A stretch of DNA of 64,000 nt from Flavobacteriales bacterium. Lineage in GTDB: Bacteria; Bacteroidota; Bacteroidia; Flavobacteriales_D; Crocinitomicaceae. This document shows, in pieces, positions 47,744 to 56,115 of the stretch. The DNA lies in assembly GCA_947462255.1 (NCBI GenBank), contig CANHOA010000013.1:1-64000 (forward strand), in the 5' to 3' direction. The notes under the pieces are model-generated. The model was not told where the DNA came from. It was given only the letters and a program-made list of their open reading frames with translations, and made no database searches. Position 1 is the first letter of the stretch. Each line of letters begins with the position of its first letter. A program made the position numbers and the translations under genes.

Positions 47744-50596
47744 TTAATATTCAAGCACCACAAATCCGTGGAGTTGAATTTCCTTACCTCCTTCAGTTAC
47801 TGCATCAATGAGATAAAAGTAAGTGCCTTCTGTGACTGTCTTCCCAGATTTATCCGTCCCATCCCATGAGCCACTCGCGTCGTTGTACTCGAAAATCAAG
47901 TTGCCCCAACGGTTTAATATTACACAGTGAAATGAAATAATTCCACTTGAATTTACAAAAAACAATTGATTCCCTGTAGTACTCGAAAGAGATATGATAT
48001 TGGGAACAGTGATTTCACACAAGTAGAAATCCACCAAGGCCGAGTCCGTTGATGAATAGCAATCGTTACTTGCGGTATACGTGTATATTCCCGGATCTGT
48101 AACACTTAAACTAGGCATGGTGCTTCCGTTATCCCAAAGGCCTTGCCAGCTAGCAACATAATTACTTTGTAAAGTATAATCCGCCAGAGTTGAATTTTGT
48201 GCTTGTGGAAGCGTAAATGGAATTAAATTAATACTCGTGCCAACACAGGAAGAGGTATCAAACAAAACAGTTGCTAAGTAGGGTGGAAAATGTACCTGAG
48301 CACTTAAGGCTACATTACAAGCATCATCCGTAAAGGTTAGGGTGTAAATTCCCGCATATTGGGTCCAAACCATAGGATTGTTACTAGTTGCATTCACGAA
48401 ATGAATACAGGTATCGGAGGCGGTCCACAAACCACCTTGGTCGCTGATTGTTCCTGTTACTTGGAATTGGTAATTACAAGCTAAAGTGTCGATGTCTATA
48501 GCAGGTGTGAGCTGAAATTGGATTTGAAAAGTATCACTTTCATTACAAATAGCGTCGGTATAAATCATTTGATAGATACCTGCCTGCTGGGTGGAAATAG
48601 ACGGGTTCAAGCTTTGGTTCGAAGGGTTATAGTTGATAATATTTCCTGGAGTTGAAACATAAGACCATTGTCCACCGCCAGCCGCTGCTTGCGTTCCGGT
48701 GATGCTGTAGCTTAAACCACAAATTGCTACATCTGCCTGAACCGATGGATCCATGGGCAGGGTAATGTTTGTATTTAAGACTTGATTACAGGCATTGTCT
48801 GCAAATGAAACGGAATAAATACCAGGAGCTCCAAAGGTGATGATGGGACTTAAACTATTGGCATTATTGAAACTCACTTGATTGGACGTACTGGTCCATG
48901 TTCCCCCGTTCGAAACGGCTGCAGGTGCTTGAAAGATTGGCTCACAAATGAGCGTATCGTTAAAAATAATAGCGCTATTTGCTCCGGTGATCAAGAATGT
49001 TGTGTCCGATTGACACAAGCCCAAGGAGTCCATAACGGTTACGGTATAGCTGCCAATAGGTAAATAAACACTCGGCTGGTTATTCAATGCTGGATTGCTG
49101 AGTCCCCAATTGATGGAGGAATAACTTCCTGGGTTTTGGAGTCCGATCAGGGTGGCAGTGTCTGGCGGACAATAGCTAAAGTTTCCCTGAAGTGGAATGC
49201 TAACGGGTTGGGCGATAATAAAATCATTTGAAATGTAACGGTAGCATCCATCGAGGCTCACGGTGACGCCGTAATTTTGTGAGGTGGTCAAGGTAGCGGT
49301 ACTGTCGGTTGAAAAATCATCCCAAAGATAGGTATCATAAGGGCCTAAAGCCACGCCAATATCAACACTTCCGCAGATATTTGTCGCCAATAGGAAGGAA
49401 GAATCCAAGGCATTCAGGGTTGTATCAATTTGAATAACAAACGGAACAACGGTTACGCCTGGAGGCACATTGTTATCGGTGGCGGTAATTAAAACATTGT
49501 AAATACCGAGATTGGTGCTATTGCCCACAGCTTGTAGTATGATGTTGGCTGTATTTCCACTGGTATTGGATAATTGAGTCAATGTACTTAGTCCGCCTGA
49601 TGAGAAAGTGACGCTCGTCGTTTGATTAACCTCTGGGGAAAGGAAGTCTAGCGAAAAGATGGCGGTATCTCCAATAGAACAGATTTTAAATGTGTCGCAG
49701 CTGGCAATACCTTGTGCGATTGGCGGTATATTTCCAGTATTTGAAGCGTCAAAGGCAAAACTTTTATTGTCGAGCCAATCTATGCCATCGGGTTGACCTT
49801 GTGGGCCATCGAAACTACCGCCGGCATGGTCAAAATACGAAATCAAGAAGTAGGAAGTACCGTCTCCTGAATTTGCACCACAGGTGGCAGGAATCCCATA
49901 AAACCCATTAATTCCAGAAGAGGCATCTCCAGTAGTCCACTCCATATCTTGATAGCAAAACGCGACATTTCCACCTTGAATTACAGGATCGCTACCATTG
50001 GTAATGATGAGTTGAAAAGTATTCAATTTATCTCCATGCATATTGAAGTAACCAACATCTTCCCAATTAATATATACGGCAGTTGGTGTGATTTTATAAA
50101 CTACTTGTCCAAAGCCGTTACGGGTATCTACATCTGCCCAAAATGGTGCAACAATGGAGTTGATGGTAGAAGGAAACGCAGAGGCAGAAAAGGTTGCCAT
50201 AGGACCATTAAAGGTGATATTTCCGTTGTTATTAATGTAAATTCCCGTATAATTCGTACCGTAAAGATTAAAGCTAAATGGTATTGGGATAAAAACGGAT
50301 GAACCATCGTCGTTGGGTTGCATGGCTAAGGTATAGGTTCCATCGGGCTCCACATAACAATTGCAAGCAGTTGATTTGGTATTGCCATTGGGTTTTACTT
50401 TAGCGGGTGGTAATGGGCTTATACTAGGTATCACTTGAACGTTACCTAGCTGACCACTTTGCTTAAGTGTCTGATAGAGAGGAGAGTCTACAGTAACTTG
50501 GGCAAAAAATCCCTCAGTATAAAAACCCATAATAAGAATCCCAAAGGTTTTAATTAGAGCGCTAAAACCCCTCATTTTACTCTTTTTAACAATCAT
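47744..50596 (-). CDS. T9SS type-B surface protein with nidogen-like (NIDO) domain
   Basis: The 950-residue protein has a signal peptide (about 10-32) and a NIDO domain at about 105-282. That domain is marked by the SFNLYGTNYTGIYINNNGNI strands, INSIVAPFWADVD, AVYINWEDVGYF, and the GINGFYGI and FDHAGG loops. A repetitive middle with Ig-like strands and spaced Cys follows (about 290-860). The type-B sorting domain includes VPNIISLSSTTGNQLF, NRWGNLIFEYND and the ending HGFVVLEY. NIDO domains occur in adhesins, so adhesion or biofilm is a reasonable guess. It is convergent with the CotH-like gene, 13 bases apart. A TACCTTAG near 50620 resembles a -7 element. Confidence 0.88.
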   Translation of the reverse strand: MIVKKSKMRGFSALIKTFGILIMGFYTEGFFAQVTVDSPLYQTLKQSGQLGNVQVIPSISPLPPAKVKPNGNTKSTACNCYVEPDGTYTLAMQPNDDGSSVFIPIPFSFNLYGTNYTGIYINNNGNITFNGPMATFSASAFPSTINSIVAPFWADVDTRNGFGQVVYKITPTAVYINWEDVGYFNMHGDKLNTFQLIITNGSDPVIQGGNVAFCYQDMEWTTGDASSGINGFYGIPATCGANSGDGTSYFLISYFDHAGGSFDGPQGQPDGIDWLDNKSFAFDASNTGNIPPIAQGIASCDTFKICSIGDTAIFSLDFLSPEVNQTTSVTFSSGGLSTLTQLSNTSGNTANIILQAVGNSTNLGIYNVLITATDNNVPPGVTVVPFVIQIDTTLNALDSSFLLATNICGSVDIGVALGPYDTYLWDDFSTDSTATLTTSQNYGVTVSLDGCYRYISNDFIIAQPVSIPLQGNFSYCPPDTATLIGLQNPGSYSSINWGLSNPALNNQPSVYLPIGSYTVTVMDSLGLCQSDTTFLITGANSAIIFNDTLICEPIFQAPAAVSNGGTWTSTSNQVSFNNANSLSPIITFGAPGIYSVSFADNACNQVLNTNITLPMDPSVQADVAICGLSYSITGTQAAAGGGQWSYVSTPGNIINYNPSNQSLNPSISTQQAGIYQMIYTDAICNESDTFQIQFQLTPAIDIDTLACNYQFQVTGTISDQGGLWTASDTCIHFVNATSNNPMVWTQYAGIYTLTFTDDACNVALSAQVHFPPYLATVLFDTSSCVGTSINLIPFTLPQAQNSTLADYTLQSNYVASWQGLWDNGSTMPSLSVTDPGIYTYTASNDCYSSTDSALVDFYLCEITVPNIISLSSTTGNQLFFVNSSGIISFHCVILNRWGNLIFEYNDASGSWDGTDKSGKTVTEGTYFYLIDAVTEGGKEIQLHGFVVLEY

Positions 50597-51000
50597 AATG
50601 TATTTTAATAGAACTAAGGTAACTATTTATTCGGTCCATCTCAGCTAAATATATCAAAATGTTAGGCTTTACAGCTGGACTGATTCTATTTCTTGAATTG
50701 AATTTGTGATATTATTGTAATCCTATGACAAACCGAAATGTCTGCACGTTTCAATATAAGTGTCTCTCGACTACGCTCGATTCACTTAAAGGGCATCGAG
50801 CGTAGTCGAGAGGCACGGTACCCAGGTCTTATTTTAATTCAATCATTCTCTTATGCAAGTTTTCATTTAAAAATAAATAAATTTATATTGTCTTTCCTCT
50901 TATCGCTTATGTAAGAATTGAGCGCTTTACTATGTACCTTGCAACAAAGCAACTTAATGTTAATTTTATAGTCTTTTAACCTTAAGTTAATAATCTTTCC
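50597..51000. other. 404-base intergenic region with long inverted repeat
   Basis: The region separates two divergent T9SS-cargo genes. It contains a 22-base inverted repeat (50760-50816, listed separately) and AT-rich flanks. I found no ORF, tRNA or further RNA gene. Promoter-like TACCTTG just before 50944 may serve the downstream gene. Confidence 0.7.
50760..50816. repeat. REP-like inverted repeat, 22-base arms
   Basis: Arms 50760-50781 and 50795-50816 are complementary over 22 bases with a single mismatch, around a 13-base loop. The core CTCGACTACGCTCGA is GC-rich against an AT-rich background. It lacks a T-tract, so it is not a simple terminator. It resembles REP/BIME elements mobilised by REP-associated tyrosine transposases; none is encoded here. 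Confidence 0.8.
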
Positions 51001-52719
51001 ATGTTGAAATCTTCTTTAGTTGCGATTCTATTGTTTCTGGGTGGTTTATCTGCTTCTGCTCAAAATTGGGATTGGGTTGTAAAGGGTGGAGGATCCTTAT
51101 CCGATAAAGCAACGGATGTTGTGATGGATGGTTTTGGAAACACGTATGTTACTGGTTACTATAATGAACAAGCTTTTTTTGGTGGTATTCTAACTCCTTT
51201 TTCTTTTGCACACAGCAAGGAGGTGTTCATCGCTAAAATAGATCCCAATGGAACATATTTATGGGTAAAAAACGGAATAAACTATTACGACGATCGTGGC
51301 TTAGGGATGTGCTTGGATGAAAACGATAACATCTACATTACAGGCACGTGTTGGGGGTCGATAACCTTTGGTTCCTTGTTCGCGGCACTTCCTTCACAAT
51401 ACACGGATAATATTTTTATTCTAAAGTTAGATTCTAACGGCAATTTCATTTGGTTGGATGTAGTGGGTACAGATGTGGGGGACGACCATGGGCACGATGT
51501 GGCCTCAGATAAAAATGGAAACATTTACCTGACAGGTTTTATCTCCAGTTTTTGTTTTGGAGCGAATGGTCCTAGCACCGCGGAATTTGGTTCCATCACA
51601 ACGGCATCAACTAACGATTCCCTCGCCTTTTTAGCTAAAATAACTACAGCAGGAGCTTGGCAGTGGGTAAAAACCTTTGATGGAGAAGATCAACAAAAAG
51701 ACAATAGGGTAGCAGTGGACGAATTCGGAAACCCTTACGTAGTCGGAGGATTTAGAAATACCGTGAACTTCGGCGCCAATACCCTAACTACAAGTGGTGG
51801 ACAAGATGCTTTCATTACAAAATACGACGCCAATGGGAACCATCTTTTCGCACGATCAGGAGGAGGAGTATTGGACGATAGAGCCGATGGCATTGCTATT
51901 GGCTCAGATCAACACGTATATATCACCGGTGAATTTAAAGACAGAGCTGGCTTTGGCTTAGATTCTGTCAATAACAATGGAGGTCCAAGTGGACGAGATA
52001 TTTTTGTCGCCCGAATGGACTACAATGGAACTTGGAGTTGGGTCAAAAAAGCAGGCTCATCCAGTGGAAGTGATAGGGGCACAGCGATTACCACCAATAA
52101 TAAACACAATATTTTCGTTTCTGGTCAATTTAGAGGCAATGCCTCTTTTGGTGGCGACATTAACATAGATGCTGGTCTTGATAGTGTTCAAGCTTTTGTT
52201 GCGGCGATCGACACCCTAGGCAAATGGCGATGGGTTATTCAAGGAGGTGGCGCATCAGAGGATAGAGGCACTTCAGTTTTTGCAGACTCCAATTGCAACC
52301 TTGTTACGTGTGGTTATTATGTTGGCGCTGCCAGCTTTGATAATTTCAATCTAGTTGGAAATATTAAAAAAGACATTTTTGTTGGTAAAATTGGGGATCC
52401 TTGTTTTGACTACGACGAACCACCTGCAACGAATGACATTTGTGAGGTATTACCAACGAATGTATTTACGCCAAACGGAAATGGTATAAATGATGGCTTA
52501 CTTTTGACAGAAAATTGCAATGCTTCCAATGTTTCAATTCAAATTGTGAATCGATGGGGTGAGTTGGTATTTCAAACCACAGACATTACCCAAGCATGGG
52601 ATGGAATAGCATCAAACGGCATTCCCGTGGTAGAAGGAGTGTATTATTATATACTCGAATATCAATTCATGACAGGTCAAACGGGCAGGCATACTGGATT
52701 TTTCCATATCTTCTATTAG
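51001..52719 (+). CDS. T9SS type-B protein with SBBP-type beta-propeller repeats
   Basis: The 572-residue protein has a signal peptide (about 1-20; LFLGGLSASAQ). Residues 24-480 are about eight repeats of roughly 50 residues with the pattern D-x-x-G-N-x-Y-(V/I)-T-G-x-(F/Y) ... F-(I/V)-A-K-(I/L)-D-x-x-G-x-W-x-W-V, such as DGFGNTYVTGYYNEQAFF and DKNGNIYLTGFISSF. This is typical of SBBP (seven-bladed propeller) repeats. The tail (about 485-572) is a gliding-motility type-B sorting domain: LPTNVFTPNGNGINDGLLL and NRWGELVFQ. It is likely a surface or secreted propeller protein; the ligand is unknown. Confidence 0.9.
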   Translation: MLKSSLVAILLFLGGLSASAQNWDWVVKGGGSLSDKATDVVMDGFGNTYVTGYYNEQAFFGGILTPFSFAHSKEVFIAKIDPNGTYLWVKNGINYYDDRGLGMCLDENDNIYITGTCWGSITFGSLFAALPSQYTDNIFILKLDSNGNFIWLDVVGTDVGDDHGHDVASDKNGNIYLTGFISSFCFGANGPSTAEFGSITTASTNDSLAFLAKITTAGAWQWVKTFDGEDQQKDNRVAVDEFGNPYVVGGFRNTVNFGANTLTTSGGQDAFITKYDANGNHLFARSGGGVLDDRADGIAIGSDQHVYITGEFKDRAGFGLDSVNNNGGPSGRDIFVARMDYNGTWSWVKKAGSSSGSDRGTAITTNNKHNIFVSGQFRGNASFGGDINIDAGLDSVQAFVAAIDTLGKWRWVIQGGGASEDRGTSVFADSNCNLVTCGYYVGAASFDNFNLVGNIKKDIFVGKIGDPCFDYDEPPATNDICEVLPTNVFTPNGNGINDGLLLTENCNASNVSIQIVNRWGELVFQTTDITQAWDGIASNGIPVVEGVYYYILEYQFMTGQTGRHTGFFHIFY

Positions 52720-52818
52720 GCGTTCTAAGTATAAAAAAAGATATCTGATAATTTTTCATATATTTATGTGGTCAACAAGTTGACTTAACAAGGTATCTGG
52801 CCTATATTTTTAGTTATT

Positions 52819-53373
52819 ATGAAGCGTTATTTCGTGATTTTTTGTATTCTTTTTTTTGCGCATGGGAACCTAGTGCACGGTCAAACTACTCAAGATGATT
52901 CGATCAATCGCAGATTAATCTTTAAAAATCTGGTTGGTTACAGCCTTGGTGGCCCTAGCTTTTTGTCCATTAATTATGAGCATTATTTTAACCACAATTG
53001 GAGCATTGAAGCGGGGATAGGGTCGGTATTATTAATTTCAGGTGTCCATGTTGGATCAAGGTATTATTTGGGTAATAGGAAACATCCAACAAGATTTGCT
53101 CCGTATTTAGGCGCAGCAATAGGTGCTGCCTCAATCATTGGCGGTGGTGGTTCGGGTGGAATTGATGGATATGGTACCTTGGTTGCCTATGCGCCTCTGG
53201 GAATTCAATACATTTCAAAGAATGGTTTTGCTTTTTCGCTAGAAGGGGCAGGAATGTTTTTGGATAATGAGTTATTGCCTATGGGTGCTATTCGCTTGTT
53301 CTTCCCAATAGAAAGACTTAAGAATTCGAGATCAAAAACCAAGAGAATATCTAAAAAGAATACCCCACCTTAA
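52819..53373 (+). CDS. small outer-membrane beta-barrel-like protein
   Basis: The 184-residue protein has a signal peptide (about 1-21; FCILFFAHGNLVHG). About eight alternating amphipathic strands follow, such as FLSINYEHYFNHNWSIEAGI, VHVGSRYYLG and GFAFSLEGAGM, with a Gly-rich turn (IGGGGSGGIDGYG), which suggests an eight-stranded barrel. The last 25 residues are basic (KNSRSKTKRISKKN) and do not end in an aromatic residue, so a true OmpA-like barrel terminus is missing. Role unknown. It is convergent with the acetyltransferase-fusion gene. Confidence 0.7.
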   Translation: MKRYFVIFCILFFAHGNLVHGQTTQDDSINRRLIFKNLVGYSLGGPSFLSINYEHYFNHNWSIEAGIGSVLLISGVHVGSRYYLGNRKHPTRFAPYLGAAIGAASIIGGGGSGGIDGYGTLVAYAPLGIQYISKNGFAFSLEGAGMFLDNELLPMGAIRLFFPIERLKNSRSKTKRISKKNTPP

Positions 53374-53393
53374 ACTCAATAGAAACATGCCAT

Positions 53394-55508
53394 TTACTTT
53401 TTCATTTTCATTTTAGTGAAGTAGTAAATTGCTCCTGCGAGGCAAATACTAAACAACACTGTGTAGAGCCATGATTTGATGATATTTCCATTCGCGATAC
53501 TCTCAAAAATGCCCTGGAACTGAACGCCAGAAAGTAAGGTAAGTATAATGGTCATCATCAAGTCACTGTTTTCTTGTCGGTTAGAAATCAATTCATCTTT
53601 CAAGTCATCGAGTGTTTTTATACTAAGCTCTAAGTTTATTTTATATTCTTCTAGCCCACGATGATTGGTCCCAAAAGAATATAAATCTTTTTCACTTGGA
53701 TATTGAAAAATAGAAGGGAAATAACCATTGTTTAGCCAGTTGTCAATTTTACTTCTAGAGGCGCGCAATTGGTTTAATGATACTTTTTCTTTGGTTTCAA
53801 TATTTAAAAACAATTGACTCACTTCTGCATCTACTTTATCTAGCTGATGTACATTATTTGCAAGAATCATGTTTGGAATCAAAAGATAGGGGCTTATTCC
53901 TATTGAAGACAAAGTAGCCTCATACATTTCATCATCATGGCACGCACAAATCAAGATGCCTCTGTTCAATAAAATTAAATAGTTTTCGGTTGATTTCCTT
54001 GGAATTAGCGTGTCTGTTACTTCATCAAAGTCCATTCGGTCAAAATCAAAAATCCCAAGTGCAAAACCACAGAAAATATTATTGACTACCTTAAAGATCT
54101 CGTTACTGTAATAATTTCGTTCATAATCTTGCGCTGCATTTCCTATCCCTTCATTGAAATTTTTTAAATGCAAATAAAAATCTGACCAATTAAATTGTGA
54201 GTGCGGATTATTAAATGAAATATGGTCGGTATCTAGTTGAATTACGCCTGTCTGAATGGAAATAGGTGTTGTGTCAGTCCAATTCATAAGAGTGCTTATA
54301 AAATCTTGAAACTTAGATTTTGGAATGGATTCTGTTGAAAATTCAATTTCTTCAATCATGCTAACATCTTCTTGTTTACTCCCGAAAAAATTTAATAATT
54401 TGATAATTTCATTTTCATTAAAATAATCACTTGTAGAGGTCGAAAGAACAATGCTCCAAGTGTTGGTATTTCCGCTTGTTGAAATGGTTTGGTTTATATG
54501 CAAATTGGCTTTTACCTCACTTCGAACTGAAGCTTTCGAAAAGCGAGTTCCTTCGGATAAATAATTATAGAAATTAGGAAAATGAATAGTGATAGGGACA
54601 ATTCCTATTTCTGAATTGAAATAAGTTGAAAAGGGTCTTCTATTTTGAAAATGGGAAGACAAAAGGTCTGTCTCATATGAATAGAAATAAGGACATTTCT
54701 CTTCTTTTTCTATTGGTTTATCTTTAAATTCAGTTGAAAATTGAATGCAAATGGAGGCCTTTTTTATGGTCAAAAGATTTGATTCTAGTTCTGGAATACT
54801 GTCTAATTTTATCATGTCGTTTTTTACTTTTAATGCATTTAATTCATTTATCATTCTATTAAAATCTGTATTTTTTTCTGGATCTTTTATTCCTAATCCG
54901 TGGTAAAATTCTTTTAAAAAGTCATTAATTACAGCAGCGTTAATTTCTGTGAAGCTACTATTTTCGGTCAATGGAAAACATAAAAGAAACAAGTTCTCCA
55001 CCTTATTTCTATTAGAACTTAAAGCTGGTTGTACATAAGTGATAGGGATCAGTCTCGCTCCTAATTTATCAAATATTTGAAGCCTTGATTTTGGATCAAT
55101 CGAATCAATTCCAGTTTTCCAAGGGATATTTGACTCAAAAATAATTGCTTTTGCAATGAAGTCTGCAGATAGTTGTATTTGTGAAATAGCTTCTGGAAGT
55201 AATGATTTTATCAATTTCCTCGCGATTCCTTTTCCTCTCTTGTTTTTTTTTATGGCAATGTATATGAGATGAAATACGCCGGATTTCGGATAGTAATCTG
55301 CAATAATTCCCCCGCTGATTTCTTCCGCTTCCCGAGTCATCAATATAAAAGTTCGCGGCTCAGAGAATTCATTGAAGCATCTTTCTTGTATATCTTTCCA
55401 TTCTTCCCTTTCATCTTCATCAGGAAATGCTTCTTCATAGATAGGAAGAAATTCAGCCATACTAGAAGCATTTTGTTGACAACTTTGGGAATCTGATATA
55501 AAAATCAC
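53394..55508 (-). CDS. GNAT acetyltransferase fused to a large unknown domain and C-terminal membrane segments
   Basis: The 704-residue protein begins with a GNAT domain (about 1-175), with the acyl-CoA loop KKNKRGKGIARKL at 87-99 preceded by a strand HLIYIAI. Residues 180-640 match nothing I recognise and are rich in Asn, Ser and acidic residues. A helical region (about 595-650; KSIKTLDDLKDELISN-like) leads to two hydrophobic segments at about 652-669 and 680-697, with a short Lys-rich cytoplasmic end. The layout recalls CorA-like C-termini but lacks GMN. The start is GTG 55508, which keeps the first GNAT strand; ATG 55460 is an alternative. No partner gene is adjacent. Confidence 0.78.
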   Translation of the reverse strand: MIFISDSQSCQQNASSMAEFLPIYEEAFPDEDEREEWKDIQERCFNEFSEPRTFILMTREAEEISGGIIADYYPKSGVFHLIYIAIKKNKRGKGIARKLIKSLLPEAISQIQLSADFIAKAIIFESNIPWKTGIDSIDPKSRLQIFDKLGARLIPITYVQPALSSNRNKVENLFLLCFPLTENSSFTEINAAVINDFLKEFYHGLGIKDPEKNTDFNRMINELNALKVKNDMIKLDSIPELESNLLTIKKASICIQFSTEFKDKPIEKEEKCPYFYSYETDLLSSHFQNRRPFSTYFNSEIGIVPITIHFPNFYNYLSEGTRFSKASVRSEVKANLHINQTISTSGNTNTWSIVLSTSTSDYFNENEIIKLLNFFGSKQEDVSMIEEIEFSTESIPKSKFQDFISTLMNWTDTTPISIQTGVIQLDTDHISFNNPHSQFNWSDFYLHLKNFNEGIGNAAQDYERNYYSNEIFKVVNNIFCGFALGIFDFDRMDFDEVTDTLIPRKSTENYLILLNRGILICACHDDEMYEATLSSIGISPYLLIPNMILANNVHQLDKVDAEVSQLFLNIETKEKVSLNQLRASRSKIDNWLNNGYFPSIFQYPSEKDLYSFGTNHRGLEEYKINLELSIKTLDDLKDELISNRQENSDLMMTIILTLLSGVQFQGIFESIANGNIIKSWLYTVLFSICLAGAIYYFTKMKMKK

Positions 55509-55847
55509 AACTAAAATGTATTAATCCATAAATTTACGATTTTCCTTTTTATCTTATAATAATTAAGTCCTTGATTAATGTTGCTTTTCAAGTTATTGCT
55601 ACATTTTGGCAGATTTTATCCCAAATCCAAAAACATAAAAAAACTAGCCCTTCGACTTCGCTCAGGAACAGGGTTTTCTAAATTTGGGCCAAAGGTCTGA
55701 ATTATCGAACTTTTTGAAGGATATGAAAGAAGTTACTGAATGGGAGTTATAATTGGTGATCCCAACAGAAGAGCGAGAATGAGAATGGAAGCGAAGTAAA
55801 ACAAAGTGGAGTGAATCGCTCTCGCTTTTCATTCGACTCTGTTTTGG
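55509..55847. other. intergenic region downstream of the tRNA, with REP-like and tRNA-end-like repeats
   Basis: No convincing ORF is present. It holds a REP-like hairpin (55648-55673) and, at 55753-55764, a 12-base copy with one mismatch of the tRNA 3' terminal sequence (TTGGTGATCCCA against TTGGTGGTCCCA at 55844-55855). Confidence 0.6.
55648..55673. repeat. REP-like hairpin CCCTTCGACTTCGCTCAGG
   Basis: The sequence between GCCCTTCG and CAGGG shares the TCGACTnCGCTC core with the inverted repeat at 50760-50816. I recall this motif as dispersed in Bacteroidota genomes. It is GC-rich in an AT-rich spacer and is not followed by a T-tract. Confidence 0.6.
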
Positions 55848-55921
55848 TGGTCCCACTTGGAATCGAACCAAGCACCTACTGATTATGAGTCAGTTGCTCT
55901 AACCGAATGAGCTATAGGACC
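55848..55921 (-). tRNA. tRNA with CAU anticodon (Ile2 favoured over elongator Met)
   Basis: The minus strand folds as a complete cloverleaf: acceptor GGTCCTA/TGGGACC with discriminator A, D-arm GCTC/GAGC, anticodon stem ACTGA/TCAGT with loop CTCATAA (anticodon CAU), variable loop AGGTG, and T-arm CTTGG/CCAAG with TTCGATT. A 3' CCA is encoded (55845-55847). CAU can be tRNA-Met or, after lysidine modification by TilS, tRNA-Ile2. The acceptor pairs C4-G69 and C5-G68 match the determinants reported for Ile2 in E. coli. It is not the initiator, because it lacks the GGG/CCC anticodon-stem pairs. Confidence 0.95.
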
Positions 55922-55978
55922 AAATTATCCGAAGATAACATTCATATTCTTTTTTTTCCTATTAGCGAGTTCGCCTGT

Positions 55979-56011
55979 CCCGATGTTACAGTCGGGAAGC
56001 TATAGGACCAA
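55979..56011. repeat. hairpin plus 14-base copy of the tRNA 5' end
   Basis: TCCCGA and TCGGGA arms form a six-base hairpin stem starting near 55979. Directly after it, AGCTATAGGACCAA (55998-56011) is an exact copy of the tRNA 5' end and preceding bases at 55910-55923. Confidence 0.75.
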
Positions 56012-56115
56012 TATTAATAACCAATAAAACAACTTTATGATTTGTTAAAATCGGTTTGCAAAAGTAGAAAATTCTTTAAGAAATACAAGATTATTGCTTC
56101 CTATTTTTAATCAAT

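Noticed and set aside
49949-50302. 117-codon plus-strand ORF inside the NIDO-domain gene
   Set aside because: Antisense to a clearly assigned domain, no signal or motif.
50760-50816. Inverted repeat as the ends of an insertion sequence
   Set aside because: Only 13 bases lie between the arms and no transposase is present.
50760-50816. Inverted repeat as a terminator
   Set aside because: No T-tract follows on either strand and both neighbouring genes point away from it.
55662-55871. 69-codon minus-strand ORF across the tRNA 3' end
   Set aside because: It begins inside the tRNA gene and has no recognisable feature.
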